This document shows, piece after piece, positions 1 to 9,294 of a DNA stretch of 64,000 nt. The position numbers and the translations under genes were made by a program. This DNA is from Paeniglutamicibacter gangotriensis Lz1y. Lineage in GTDB: Bacteria; Actinomycetota; Actinomycetes; Actinomycetales; Micrococcaceae. The stretch is taken from the NCBI RefSeq assembly GCF_000348945.1, contig NZ_AOCK01000001.1, positions 434,001 through 498,000 on the forward strand, written 5' to 3'. The notes under the pieces were generated by a model. The model had not been told where the DNA came from, did no database searches, and saw only the letters and a list, made by a program, of their open reading frames with translations. Position 1 is the first letter of the stretch, and every line of letters starts with the position of its first letter.

Positions 1-154
1 CGGGAACCAAGACCGGGGCATGTTCAGCCAGCTGGCCGCCGGCGGTTTTATCCTCTACGGCTTTGGCACAATCGCCAACGCCGTCAACACTCGACGCAAG
101 CGCTCCCAGCAGACAAGAGAAACGGAATCGACCTCGATGGAGCTCGCGGCATGA
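1..154 (+). CDS. Signal peptidase I, C-terminal fragment (cut by window edge)
   Basis: An open frame enters from the left edge and stops at a TGA at 152-154. The last 50 residues contain a hydrophobic stretch (LAAGGFILYGFGTIANAV) followed by a basic NTRRKR stop-transfer tail, as in the C-terminal anchor of actinobacterial type I signal peptidases. The stop overlaps the ATG of the next gene, a protein with a SipW-type signal, so the pair is probably translationally coupled: a dedicated signal peptidase with its substrate. The catalytic Ser/Lys part lies outside the window, so the assignment rests on the tail and the neighbour. Confidence 0.5.
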   Translation, partial: GNQDRGMFSQLAAGGFILYGFGTIANAVNTRRKRSQQTRETESTSMELAA

Positions 155-642
155 GCACTCCCAGGGCGACGAAATCGATGGCTGGACTGCGCCTGGCAGC
201 TATCGTCTACGTGGCGGTACTGATGCTTGGCCTGGGTGGAGCAGGCGCGCACGCGTTGTGGAAAATGTCAGGTTCGGCAGTTGGCACCGTGGTCGCTGGA
301 TCGTGGGCACCGAAGAAGATTGCTGCCACCTCGGTGACGTGTGAACGCAGTGACAGCTGGGACCACGCGAATGTAACCGTGACCTGGCAGGCGGTGGACG
401 CTGATGCCTACTCGCTCGAATTCACTGGCAACAACGTGGACTTGGCCCGGAAAACAACTACGCTTTCTGAGACTTTCAAAGTCAACAAACCTGGACTACT
501 CGGCTTCGTCGACTACAAACTGTCCATCACGCCTACGGTGGGAAGCGGCTCGGAAGTCGTTCTTGGAAACCCAACCAATTTCAACGTCACCGTCAAGAAC
601 GCCACGGGAGTATTTGGCAGCGTGAAATGCTCGGCGCTCTAG
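151..642 (+). CDS. SipW-dependent / alternate-signal exported protein
   Basis: This 163-aa protein has a basic N-terminus, one hydrophobic segment (about residues 14-32) and the sequence GGAGAHALWKMSGSA. This is the long atypical signal (helix followed by an A-h-A-x-W type cleavage zone) seen in substrates of SipW-like peptidases. The mature part is beta-rich, resembles a fibronectin-like secreted domain, and carries two cysteines (CERSD and KCSAL) that could form one disulfide. The start ATG overlaps the stop of the upstream peptidase gene. The exact role (matrix or surface protein) is not evident. Exported-protein call fairly sure, function unknown. Confidence 0.65.
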   Translation: MSTPRATKSMAGLRLAAIVYVAVLMLGLGGAGAHALWKMSGSAVGTVVAGSWAPKKIAATSVTCERSDSWDHANVTVTWQAVDADAYSLEFTGNNVDLARKTTTLSETFKVNKPGLLGFVDYKLSITPTVGSGSEVVLGNPTNFNVTVKNATGVFGSVKCSAL

Positions 643-2323
643 CAGCTCTCCCTGCGCAGAAGCATCGGCAGCGTGATTTCGCGGCTTCAGTCCGACACCA
701 CCACCGAGGGATTTAGCCGCTGGTCGCTGTGAATCCGTCCCTCGCCGCCGAGTGTGCGTGGAATCTTCGATAAGCGCCCCGAGGGTCTTGGGTACGTGCT
801 TAGGACAGAAGAGCTGGGTTGCTGGCACATCCGTGCACGTGAAAATCGTGGCGCTGCCACGTACATCGGCATACAAAACGTGTCACTTCTTGAATACCTA
901 ATATCTCAGGCGGCTGCCAAAGTGCGGTGTCGGGCCGAGATCACCTGCTGATTGCCGCGGCCCTACACCGTGAGTGTGCGGCCCAGTGGAATTTGGGTGC
1001 AGTTCATTCGGTTGAGGGGTCCCTCAACGGTTCTCTAGAGCATCGGGAAACAACTGAACGACTGCATTTCCCTACGAAGGCCATATGCTTGCCAGCTTCA
1101 TTCCGTGGTGTGTTCTTTTAGCCGTTGGCTCTGTGGCCTTCGTTGTGCTGGCGGTCATGGGAAAGTGTCCTATGGAGGCCACCAAGAAGCCACCGGATCA
1201 GCCCTGCATAATCATGTGGACTGGCCGCAGGCGGTCAGTTCAAACGCACGAAACCCCTGCTGCCAACGAGCGATTTTTCGCCGATGCGCGGCCTTTCCCT
1301 GTCGGCTGGCAGTCCAGCCCTGAAGCGACGCTGCCGGGACGCACTGCTGCACTCGATCTTCCCCGGAGCGGCAACGAATCCCGGCGCTGCCAGCATTCAC
1401 TGTCCCTGCCTTCGGTGACGACGATTCGTCTCCGTGCGCAGGATTCCTTCTCCAGACTCTTGACTGCTCCGCTGCGGCGACGTGGATTCCCTCGGACTGC
1501 CAAGACCTAGCCCGCATATGGCCATGGGCAAGCGATAACCGTAGGCATTGATTCATAGCCACTAACCGGCCCTGGTGACCGTTGTGGCGTCCGCCGCCTG
1601 TACTCGGGCATTCCCGGCCCGCTCCCAATACGGATTGTCGACCGCCCGACTGCGAGGCAAACAAGTACTTCGACCGTTTTCGTGCTGATGTCGGCGTGTT
1701 TCAAAAAACGCCTGGGACCTTGCCTGGGTTTCCTGACACTCAGCGTCGCAGGAGGAGCCCTGCGTCCTTTTCTGGACAGAGTCGCCAAGCCATGGCACCA
1801 CCCCATTGCCCGCCTCACGCCGGAGAAGCTGCCGGGCGATACAACAAATGCTGTCCTTCCAGTTGTGATCGTACTGTGCGGGTCCCCGGGTCAGCCACGT
1901 CTGCTGGAACGGCGGGCATCGGCAGATACAAGGTATGAACCCCGTCTGGGTGGGCTTAGCAGGTTTTTGAGTGCCGACAGTTTCCGTTGCTGGGAAGCCA
2001 GCCGCCGGATCATGCTTTCCCACTGTCCATTGTGTGTCATGTCCATAAGCTGCCACGTGATGTTTCCGGTTCTGTCCCGGTGCCGCAGCGGCCTGCCTCG
2101 TGACTGGAAAAGGGCCGTTTGTCCGCGTGTTTTCGGGAGTTTATATGTGGAGGCCACTGTCGGCGTTGTGTCCGGGCGATGCCACATGTTGGTGCCTCTT
2201 GGCCAGATGTTGCAGTGGCCGCTTCCTGATCTTCCGACGGCTATTCACGGCGGGGGAAGGTAGTTCTACAAGCACGGGACAGAGGAATCCTTCCTCAGAC
2301 AAAACGACTTACCAGGAGCCGAA
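643..2323. other. Long stretch with no supported gene upstream of the RiPP operon
   Basis: About 1.7 kb in which several overlapping frames are open on both strands, but none has actinobacterial codon bias, a convincing ribosome binding site or a recognisable motif. The longest plus frame (1682-2263) encodes a Cys/Pro/Arg-rich protein that looks like noise. The stretch should contain the promoter of the cluster that begins at 2324. It may be decayed sequence. Confidence 0.5.
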
Positions 2324-2494
2324 ATGACCAAGCGTATCCGAATCTTTCTGACTGTTATCGCAACCTCCGCCACTCTGGCGATCGCTGCAGGATCGGCAGC
2401 AGCTGCTCCGATCCAGACACCGGAAGCCAGCGAGATTCATACCTTGGTCGACTCGCCTGAGCAGCTGCCCTTGCTGGACTGGGACTGGAAGTAA
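2324..2494 (+). CDS. Small secreted peptide (56 aa) at the head of the RiPP operon
   Basis: ATG at 2324 follows an AGGAG box (accAGGAGccgaa). The protein has a classical Sec signal: basic MTKRIR start, a hydrophobic core of about 17 residues and an AAA/AP cleavage zone near residue 28. That leaves a mature peptide of about 29 residues, acidic, ending in LLDWDWK. It lies 38 bases before the ABC transporter gene. It contains no Cys and few Ser/Thr, so it is unlikely to be an azole precursor. It could be an extracellular signal, an immunity peptide or a small accessory factor. No family recognised; the reading frame itself is well supported. Confidence 0.6.
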   Translation: MTKRIRIFLTVIATSATLAIAAGSAAAAPIQTPEASEIHTLVDSPEQLPLLDWDWK

Positions 2495-2532
2495 CCGAAT
2501 CGAACTTACAGATTCAAAGGAAAGGGAACGCC

Positions 2533-3552
2533 ATGAGCACGATTACGGATTCACCCTTGAGGGCAGTTGCTGTCCAGGATGTCGAGACAGTCGTCCGGAT
2601 CAAGGGTTTGACCAAACAATACGGGGACTTCACCGCTGTGAAATCGCTGGACCTAGATATCAACCGCGGCGAGATCATCGGACTGCTTGGCCCCAATGGC
2701 GCCGGCAAAACCACCTCCATCGACATGATCGTGGGCCTTCAAGCACCGAGCAATGGGTCGGTCAGTGTCTTCGGACTGGATCCGACAAAAGACCGAGCTC
2801 AGTTCACTCGTCGAGTGGCAGTGCAGACCCAGGAAGCGACACTTTTTCCGTCGCTGACAGTGGCCGAAACGCTTCGGCTGTTCGCCTCGCTGCATGAGCA
2901 TCCGCTATCGGTCGCCAGTGTGGCTGCGGCGACGGGCATGGACGAACAAGCGGGCGTCAAAGTGCGAAAGCTTTCCGGCGGCCAAACAAGGCGCCTGCTC
3001 CTGGGTGTGGCGTTGATCGGGGACCCGGAACTGATAGTCCTAGATGAACCCTCGGCCGGCCTTGACCCGGCGGCCCGTCAGCAACTCTGGGGCGTGATCA
3101 GAAACCTTCGTGAGCGCGGTACTACGGTCCTGTTGACCACACATCACATGGATGAAGCCACGGAGCTGTGCGACCGCGTCGCGATCATGGTGGACGGCGG
3201 AGTCATGGCTCTCGACACCCCCGAAAACCTTGTGTTGGCCCAGGCAAACAACCGAAAAGTAAGCTTCACGGTCTCGTCCGAAACGGCCCTTCAGTCGTTG
3301 GAAGACCTTCCATCGGTAACCGGAATCCAGACGCGTCCGAGCAACGGCGCACTTCGTGTCACCGTTTCCACCAGCGATTCCGATGCCGTCATAGCGTTTC
3401 TGGGGGCCAACACCGGCCTCGGGGCACGCGTGATCACCGTGGACGGCGGAAACCTGGAAGATGTGTTCCTGCAACTGGCTGCGACGTCCAATTACTCAAC
3501 GCGCACCGATAAGCCAAGTCGTCAAGGACGGTTTGGAAAGAGGACCCGATGA
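2533..3552 (+). CDS. ABC exporter ATP-binding protein
   Basis: 339-aa nucleotide-binding subunit of a DrrA/CcmA-type (ABC-2) exporter. Walker A is GPNGAGKT (about residue 55), the signature is LSGGQTRR, Walker B is LIVLDEPSAGLD, and the H-loop is TTHHMDE. The C-terminal extension resembles the regulatory tail of DrrA-like proteins. ATG at 2533 follows AAAGGAAAGGG. It overlaps the permease gene by 4 bases (ATGA). In this cluster it probably drives export of, or self-protection against, the modified peptide. Confidence 0.9.
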   Translation: MSTITDSPLRAVAVQDVETVVRIKGLTKQYGDFTAVKSLDLDINRGEIIGLLGPNGAGKTTSIDMIVGLQAPSNGSVSVFGLDPTKDRAQFTRRVAVQTQEATLFPSLTVAETLRLFASLHEHPLSVASVAAATGMDEQAGVKVRKLSGGQTRRLLLGVALIGDPELIVLDEPSAGLDPAARQQLWGVIRNLRERGTTVLLTTHHMDEATELCDRVAIMVDGGVMALDTPENLVLAQANNRKVSFTVSSETALQSLEDLPSVTGIQTRPSNGALRVTVSTSDSDAVIAFLGANTGLGARVITVDGGNLEDVFLQLAATSNYSTRTDKPSRQGRFGKRTR

Positions 3553-4580
3553 ACAAACAACTGACAATTCAGCCCCGCTCGGCGTTGGCCGAGCTGACGG
3601 CAACAAATACCAGAGAACTGGTGCGAGACGGCAAGACGATGTTCTTCGTGCTGCTCTTTCCGCTCTTCTTCCTTGGACTGTTCTGGTTCATCGGCTATTC
3701 GACCGATGCCGATGCTGCCACGCCACATGTCGTGGTCGCAGAAAGCACGATTGGGCCGGAAATCAACGAGTCGCTGGAAAACCAAGGGATCGCGACAGTT
3801 CCCCGGAATGACCCGGCGGCCAACATTCTCCTGACCATCGACGGAGAGCACGCGACAGTGACCTTGGCGGCCACCGACCAACCGTCCTGGAGTCAGACGG
3901 TGCAGGCACTGCGGGATATAGGCATCCCGAGAACCGCAATTGACGTGGTCACCACCGAGGGAATAACGGCCATGGACCCGCTACGCACCTCCATGGCATC
4001 GATTTTGATGGTTTCCTTCCTTTCGCTGGCATTCCTGGGGACGGCTGTACCGCTGGTGAGCCTCCGGGGACAGGGAACGTTGCGCCTCTTGGGAACGACT
4101 CCCTTGAAACGCTCGGTCTTCGTGCTCTCACAATCACCGGCACGGTTTGGACTAGGTCTGTTTCAGATGATCTTGGTCATTTCGGTGACCTTCTATTTGG
4201 GATACCTGGACATCGCGCATCTGCCCAGATTGATCGTTACTGCCCTCTTGGGGCTGATCATGCTCTTCAGCCTTGGATTCCTGATCGGGTCAAGGGCACG
4301 GAATGCCGAAGCCACCACCACCGTGGTTTCGTTGCTACTGCCCGTGGCTCTCATGCTCTCCGGGGCGGTCATCCCGATGCAGGTCTTCCCCGAGAGCGTG
4401 GTTCGGGTCTTGGAATGGCTTCCGACCACCGTGCTTGCCAACTCTCTTTCGACGGATTTGGTGGGTAGCGACTCCGGACTGAGCATTGGCGTTTCGTGGG
4501 CCGCGATGGCAGCGGTGGCAATCGTCGCCGCCATGATAACCACCAAAATCTTCCGCTGGGATTCGGTGATCAAGAAATGA
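3549..4580 (+). CDS. ABC-2 type exporter permease
   Basis: 343-aa membrane subunit with the ABC-2 layout: one N-terminal helix (VLLFPLFFLGLFWFIG), a large extracellular loop of about 110 residues, then five helices in the C-terminal half. The start overlaps the ATPase stop. Together they form a two-gene exporter typical of bacteriocin and antibiotic clusters. The substrate is inferred from position only. Confidence 0.88.
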   Translation: MNKQLTIQPRSALAELTATNTRELVRDGKTMFFVLLFPLFFLGLFWFIGYSTDADAATPHVVVAESTIGPEINESLENQGIATVPRNDPAANILLTIDGEHATVTLAATDQPSWSQTVQALRDIGIPRTAIDVVTTEGITAMDPLRTSMASILMVSFLSLAFLGTAVPLVSLRGQGTLRLLGTTPLKRSVFVLSQSPARFGLGLFQMILVISVTFYLGYLDIAHLPRLIVTALLGLIMLFSLGFLIGSRARNAEATTTVVSLLLPVALMLSGAVIPMQVFPESVVRVLEWLPTTVLANSLSTDLVGSDSGLSIGVSWAAMAAVAIVAAMITTKIFRWDSVIKK

Positions 4581-4594
4581 ACAAGGAGAAGATC

Positions 4595-5920
4595 ATGGGA
4601 TCTCAACAGGACCTAGGCCAGCTTGCCGAGCTTGACCAACTGGTCGGACCCCTGGGGGTCGTCAACGGGATCAGTCGACTTCCCAACCACGCCGGAGAAC
4701 CGGGCTTCCCGATCTATATTGCACGTATCGGCGACCTGAACTCGATTTCGGCGAATGTCCAGGAAAGCACCGATGGTGCCTCAACCCGGGGACAAATCGA
4801 TGGTGCCGGCGGTGCTATCGACCCGGTCAAGGCCTCCAAGCTGTGTGTTGCCGAAGCGCTGGAACGCTACGCCTCATGCGTGGTTCCCGAAGAACAGATC
4901 ATCTGGGCTACTTCGGATGATCTCGGGGATCAAGCCATCGACATCCGCCGGTTCCCCGAATGTTCGCCCACTGAACTGGCCAACCCCAGATCGGTCCATG
5001 CACCGATCGATCCAACCGCCCCGATTCGCTGGGTAAAGGGATGGTCTCTGACGCATCGGCGCCCTGTGTATGTACCTGCGGTTTCCACCTGGTTGCACAT
5101 TCGGGCTCGCACGGAGGCCGAACGGTTCACGATGCCGATTTCTACCGGTTGCGCGACACATTCATCGCTGTCCCAGGCCATCATCAACGGGCTCGGAGAA
5201 GTGATTGAGCGTGATGCCATCGCACTGACCTGGCTGCAGAAGATCCCTTGGCCGCGACTAGAAATCGATGTTACCGACGAGCGCTTGGCACCGTTCCTGG
5301 ACAAGTACAACAACAGTCATGTCCGCACGGAGTTCTTCAACGCAACCACCGACGTGGGGGTGCCCACCTTCTATTCGGTGGACCTGACACCCGACAACAA
5401 GGTTCTGGGCCAAATGGTCATGTGCAATACCTCCCTTGACCCCGTCGACTCGGTGGCCAAAATGCTCCGTGAATCCGCCTCATCGAGGATCGCCATGCAG
5501 GCCCAACGGCAACGTCCCGCCGATGTTGACGAGTTCACCTCGGTCTTCCACGGCGCAAGCTACATGGGGGAACCTGACCAGGCCTCCGAATTCGACTTCC
5601 TGTTGAAAAATACGCGAAGCGAGAAACTTTCGTCCATACCGAACATGCTTTCCGGCGACCCCGAGCAGGATCTGGAAGACATGGTTGCACGGCTGGCGGC
5701 CATCGGCGCGGAAGCCGTGGTTGTGGAGATCACCACGGATGAGGCCAGACGCGCGGGCTTCCGGGTGGTGCGGGTCATCGTGCCCGAACTGATGCCGCTC
5801 TCCTTCGTGCATACCGGCAGGTACCTCGCCCACCCACGACTCTACGAAGCCCCAAAAACAATGGGCTATACCAGCCACCCGGAAGAACAGATCAACCCGC
5901 TGCCGCAGCCATTTGCCTAG
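4595..5920 (+). CDS. YcaO-type azoline cyclodehydratase (D protein)
   Basis: 441-aa YcaO-domain protein that would use ATP to cyclise Cys/Ser/Thr side chains of the precursor onto the backbone, giving thiazolines and (methyl)oxazolines. The two ATP/Mg helices are visible: S-K-L-C-V-A-E-A-L-E-R, and GCATHSS followed by GLGEVIERDAIALTW. The C-terminus ends in PLPQP-FA, a PxPxP motif as in azole-forming YcaO enzymes. ATG at 4595 has AAGGAG six bases upstream. An in-frame ATG at 4577 overlaps the permease stop and is a less likely start. The next gene supplies the partner protein. Confidence 0.9.
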   Translation: MGSQQDLGQLAELDQLVGPLGVVNGISRLPNHAGEPGFPIYIARIGDLNSISANVQESTDGASTRGQIDGAGGAIDPVKASKLCVAEALERYASCVVPEEQIIWATSDDLGDQAIDIRRFPECSPTELANPRSVHAPIDPTAPIRWVKGWSLTHRRPVYVPAVSTWLHIRARTEAERFTMPISTGCATHSSLSQAIINGLGEVIERDAIALTWLQKIPWPRLEIDVTDERLAPFLDKYNNSHVRTEFFNATTDVGVPTFYSVDLTPDNKVLGQMVMCNTSLDPVDSVAKMLRESASSRIAMQAQRQRPADVDEFTSVFHGASYMGEPDQASEFDFLLKNTRSEKLSSIPNMLSGDPEQDLEDMVARLAAIGAEAVVVEITTDEARRAGFRVVRVIVPELMPLSFVHTGRYLAHPRLYEAPKTMGYTSHPEEQINPLPQPFA

Positions 5921-5953
5921 GCATCGCCCCAAACATCTCGAAAGGAGTCCACA

Positions 5954-6637
5954 ATGAAAATCCATGTCATCGCCACCGGAAAATTCGGGGGAGAAGCAGC
6001 CAATCGTTGTGCGGACCTGGTGCGCCGGGACGGCCATGTGGTGCGCATCGATCACTATGACGACACTCGGGTTGGCCACGAATCTGGCTGGCCCCACGCG
6101 GAACTACGGGTGCTATTTGCCTGGCGCGAAACTCCGGAGCTGATGGAGCGCATCGATCGGCAGTGCGCCGAGACCGGTATCCCTTACACCGTTGCCGTGC
6201 TGACGCACCCGCGGTTGCGCATTGGGCCCACCATTATTCCCGCCACGGCGCAGCTGCCGGCTCGGGAAGCAGGCTGCTTCAAATGCTACGAAAGTCGTCG
6301 CCTCCAGCACGGGGCGTTGGACGCCCGTTCGGCGCCGTTGTACGAGCACTACGACAAGGACCCTGCTGCGGGCCCCACCGGATACCTGCCACACCACGCT
6401 GGCTTGGCAGCAGCTGCGGTGGCCAGGGTCGCTATGCAGCTGCAGGAAGAAAACCTGGCAGCAGTGCAAAACATGGAACTGAGCTACAACCTACTGACAA
6501 ACGGCCTTCACCAGGCCGAACTAGTGCCAGTCCACGGATGTCCGCGCTGCGGCAGCCGGGACCTGGATGCTTCCTGGAGCCAACTGGCCAAGGAACTGCC
6601 TGCCCTCGAACCGGAGTTGGAGAACAGCCATGGGTAA
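5954..6637 (+). CDS. TOMM cyclodehydratase partner (Ocin-ThiF-like, zinc tetracysteine)
   Basis: 227-aa protein with two CxxC pairs, GCFKC (about residue 111) and GCPRC (about residue 200). This is the structural zinc site of the E1-like C proteins that bind the RiPP leader and activate YcaO. It is much shorter than full E1-like proteins and matches the stand-alone partner of thiopeptide-type clusters (TbtF-like). AAAGGAG precedes ATG 5954, and the gene overlaps the following dehydrogenase by 8 bases. The function is from family knowledge plus position. Confidence 0.75.
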   Translation: MKIHVIATGKFGGEAANRCADLVRRDGHVVRIDHYDDTRVGHESGWPHAELRVLFAWRETPELMERIDRQCAETGIPYTVAVLTHPRLRIGPTIIPATAQLPAREAGCFKCYESRRLQHGALDARSAPLYEHYDKDPAAGPTGYLPHHAGLAAAAVARVAMQLQEENLAAVQNMELSYNLLTNGLHQAELVPVHGCPRCGSRDLDASWSQLAKELPALEPELENSHG

Positions 6638-8234
6638 CAACGTGCTTCAAGCCGAAGCAATGGGAATTGCCACGCTCAGCGATCCACAGTTCAAACTTCC
6701 CCTGAGGCCCGCCATGGCGCCCGGTTTGGTGGTACTTCCCACCGATCATGGGCTGCTGGTAGAGGGTGGACCAGCCAGGCAGCTGTTTGGCGGAGATGCC
6801 GGGGGTGACCTGCGATCGGTCTGGTCGGCTCTCGACGGTAGCCGGGGCATCGACGACGTGGCACTGTCAACGAACCTTGAGGAGCGCAGGGTGCACTCAA
6901 TCACCTCCCTGTTGTACGCAAGCGGTCTCCTTGAAGACGCGAGCGATGTCCCCGAGGTGACGGGATTCGATGAACAGGCCATGTTGTTTATGCGGCGATC
7001 CATTGACTCAAGCAGGGTCAATATCTCCGGAGCCCATGCGGCCAACCGTTTGCAACGAGCCACGGTTTGCCTGGTGGCTAACGACGATCACGGGGACTTG
7101 GCAGATGCTCTGCACCAAACACTTTCCTTGGTGGGTTTTGGCTCATTGAAGCGCTGCGACGCAGCGCTTCCGGCTGACGCCACCTACGTGATCGTCTTGG
7201 GAAGCGGCGGACTGGCCGAGGCCGCGGCAGACAACGCCGCACGGCTAGGCATACCGGTCCTCCCGGCACAGCTTGTCGGGGAATGCGTCTACTACGGCCC
7301 GCAGGTTCATCCCGACTATTCGCTGTCCTACCAGGATTTGGCGCAACAGATTGCCGCTGAAAACCTGGACGGCCCGAGGTCGGAATCCGAGGCAATCGCC
7401 GCCGAACTCATCGCTGGCGAGGTACTGACGCTGATCTCACGTGTCGGGCACTCCATGGCCCAGCAGGCGTTGGTTAGATTGAACCTGACGTCAATGAAAC
7501 AGGACCGCCTCGTTGCCGTCGAGTCAACCAAGGACGGCATGCCGTTGGCCTACGCCTTCGAGGCCTCTACGGTTTTCGCCCCCAGAGAGTTGAGCTCGCC
7601 CCGGGACCACCAAGTCCACTACAAATCCTCGAATCTGGCCCTCACCATGGATTCGATGACGTGGCCCTCGGCGCCCACTCTGCCCTTCAACCTCAGCCCA
7701 TCATCCACTGGGAAACTGGAGGCCGCCGCGCTGTCGCAAATCATCAGGTATGCGGCAGGCAACCGCCACGGCGGAGAACCAGTCAACGGCAAGGTCCAAC
7801 GTTGGGCACCGACCGGCGGAAACCTCGGTTCCGTCCAGGCATACCTGATCGTACGCAACGTCCCGGGGCTGGAGACGGGAGGATACGGGTTCGAGCGCGG
7901 AGACGATTCCCTAGCCATCCTCCCGTGGGTTTCCTCGTACCAATCGTTGGCAGGTCTTGACCTAGGCTGCGCGGTCTCTGTGGTGCTGACAGGAGCGCTC
8001 AGCCGCGTCGCCTCGAAGTACTCGGCCTTCGCGTGGCGGATCATCCACCTTGATGCTGGGGTCGCCAGCGCACACCTGGACGCGGCGGCCAGCGATCTGG
8101 GTTTCACGGCAACCGCGGCACCAATCTGGGACGACACGGGAATCAGCAACATGCTGGGGATCAACCTGGATCATGAACCGATCACCTCGGTCATCAATAT
8201 CTCTGCAACGAAATCGCAAGGAGCAGAACAATGA
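6630..8234 (+). CDS. Azoline dehydrogenase fused to a leader-binding/ThiF-like N-terminus
   Basis: 534 aa. Residues of about 20-130 look like a winged-helix/RRE leader-binding domain and about 130-260 like a degenerate ThiF/Rossmann part. The C-terminal ~230 residues are an FMN nitroreductase-fold SagB/McbC domain (APTGGNLGSVQAYLI, then RVASKYSAFAWRIIHLDAG). The Lys-Tyr pair in SKYS sits where McbC-type dehydrogenases carry the catalytic KY, so oxidation of azolines to azoles is the likely reaction. ATG at 6630 is inside the previous gene (8-base overlap) after GGAGTTGGAG. The stop overlaps the next gene (ATGA), so the three are coupled. Confidence 0.8.
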   Translation: MGNNVLQAEAMGIATLSDPQFKLPLRPAMAPGLVVLPTDHGLLVEGGPARQLFGGDAGGDLRSVWSALDGSRGIDDVALSTNLEERRVHSITSLLYASGLLEDASDVPEVTGFDEQAMLFMRRSIDSSRVNISGAHAANRLQRATVCLVANDDHGDLADALHQTLSLVGFGSLKRCDAALPADATYVIVLGSGGLAEAAADNAARLGIPVLPAQLVGECVYYGPQVHPDYSLSYQDLAQQIAAENLDGPRSESEAIAAELIAGEVLTLISRVGHSMAQQALVRLNLTSMKQDRLVAVESTKDGMPLAYAFEASTVFAPRELSSPRDHQVHYKSSNLALTMDSMTWPSAPTLPFNLSPSSTGKLEAAALSQIIRYAAGNRHGGEPVNGKVQRWAPTGGNLGSVQAYLIVRNVPGLETGGYGFERGDDSLAILPWVSSYQSLAGLDLGCAVSVVLTGALSRVASKYSAFAWRIIHLDAGVASAHLDAAASDLGFTATAAPIWDDTGISNMLGINLDHEPITSVINISATKSQGAEQ

Positions 8235-8974
8235 GCACTGTTGTTCAAGGCGGAACAAAGCTCGAAAGCCTGTCGACCCAATACGACATCATCACCGAGC
8301 TGCAAAAGGCAGCGTGTCTAGATGCCGAGGATTTGGCAGGGCTCCCATTCGCTGGAGCATTTGCCCCGCGACGGGTGCGTGGCGTTCACGGACCAGTTGG
8401 CATGGAACCTGTTCCCGTGACACGGCGGATCCCCGCACGAAAGACCCTGTCCCAAACGTTGGAGTCGCGTACATCCGAGCGCTTCTTCAACGACACGAAG
8501 GTCGGTCCAGACCTGGTGGCGGAGGTCATGCGAGCAGGCACTGCCTACGACCAGACCCAATGGGCGGGAGAATGCGCCAACGGACTGGAACTGGACCTCC
8601 TAGTTGCCGCACGGCAGGTCGATGGCATGGTTCCGGGTTTCTACAGGTTCGCGGATGAAACTTTCACGCCCGTGGAACCGCTGACGGAACCACTCGACGA
8701 CCTCGTGCTGCAACTCGAGTTCGCCTCTGCCCCCTTCATCGTCCTGGCACTGGCTCCACTGGCGGATGAGTTACAACGGTGGTCCGACCATGGTGAACGC
8801 GTGGCGAATCTGAGAACCGGTGGAGCCATCGCAGCGGGACTGCTGGCGGGCCAAGCCCGCGGACTGTCTGGCAGCCCCTTCGCCGGGTTCCTCTCCGCAC
8901 CACTGCGTCGCCTGTTGAACACCGACGGATACGAAAACGCACCAATGTTTGCTGCCGCCTTCGGGTACCGGTAG
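8231..8974 (+). CDS. Second nitroreductase/SagB-like protein lacking the Lys-Tyr pair
   Basis: 247-aa nitroreductase-fold protein: the FMN-contact start is LESRTSERFF, then a dimerisation core, and a C-terminal AAAFGYR. At the place where azoline dehydrogenases have KYGxRxYR, this protein reads SDHGERVANLRTGG, so the catalytic KY is absent. It may oxidise or reduce something else (for example a dehydroamino acid), or be a partner subunit of the KY-containing dehydrogenase. It starts in an ATGA overlap with the upstream gene and is the last gene before the precursors. Fold call good, reaction unknown. Confidence 0.72.
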   Translation: MSTVVQGGTKLESLSTQYDIITELQKAACLDAEDLAGLPFAGAFAPRRVRGVHGPVGMEPVPVTRRIPARKTLSQTLESRTSERFFNDTKVGPDLVAEVMRAGTAYDQTQWAGECANGLELDLLVAARQVDGMVPGFYRFADETFTPVEPLTEPLDDLVLQLEFASAPFIVLALAPLADELQRWSDHGERVANLRTGGAIAAGLLAGQARGLSGSPFAGFLSAPLRRLLNTDGYENAPMFAAAFGYR

Positions 8975-9063
8975 CTCCATGAATTTGGCCGGCCATCAAC
9001 CGGTCAGACGTAACAAGAACACTCACCATCATTCAATCAACGATCTAGACAAGGAAAACGAAA

Positions 9064-9240
9064 ATGAACAACGAACTCTCCGCGCCTGAAGACATCTACG
9101 CAGTGGATCTTGAAGCAGTCTCCGCCGAGGGGCTGCCGGACGATGCGGCTCTCGCCTCCTTCTCCACGGGGTCAACCGCCGGCACGGCCTCCTGCCCCTC
9201 CTCTGTGTCCACGCTGGGTACCGTCGGCTGCGCCGGATAA
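9064..9240 (+). CDS. RiPP precursor peptide 1 (two Cys)
   Basis: 58-aa peptide preceded by AAGGAAAACGAAA. The acidic leader (about residues 1-30, ending near DDAAL) is followed by a core rich in Ser/Thr/Gly with two Cys: STAGTASCPSSVSTLGTVGC. The end resembles the goadsporin core (SVST...GT...GC) in spacing of Thr, Gly and Cys. Cys/Ser/Thr would supply thiazoles and oxazoles, and leftover Ser/Thr would supply Dha/Dhb through the split LanB. The leader/core boundary is inferred from identity with precursor 2 (D-x-AAL-x-S). Confidence 0.85.
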   Translation: MNNELSAPEDIYAVDLEAVSAEGLPDDAALASFSTGSTAGTASCPSSVSTLGTVGCAG

Positions 9241-9294
9241 ATTCGCCGTCTGCCTCCGCCCGCAATTCACGAAAAACCATTGAAAGGAACCACC

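Noticed and set aside
1682-2263. 193-codon plus frame upstream of the RiPP cluster
   Set aside because: Cys/Arg/Pro-rich, no RBS, overlapping opposite frames equally long, no motif; typical of GC-rich noise.
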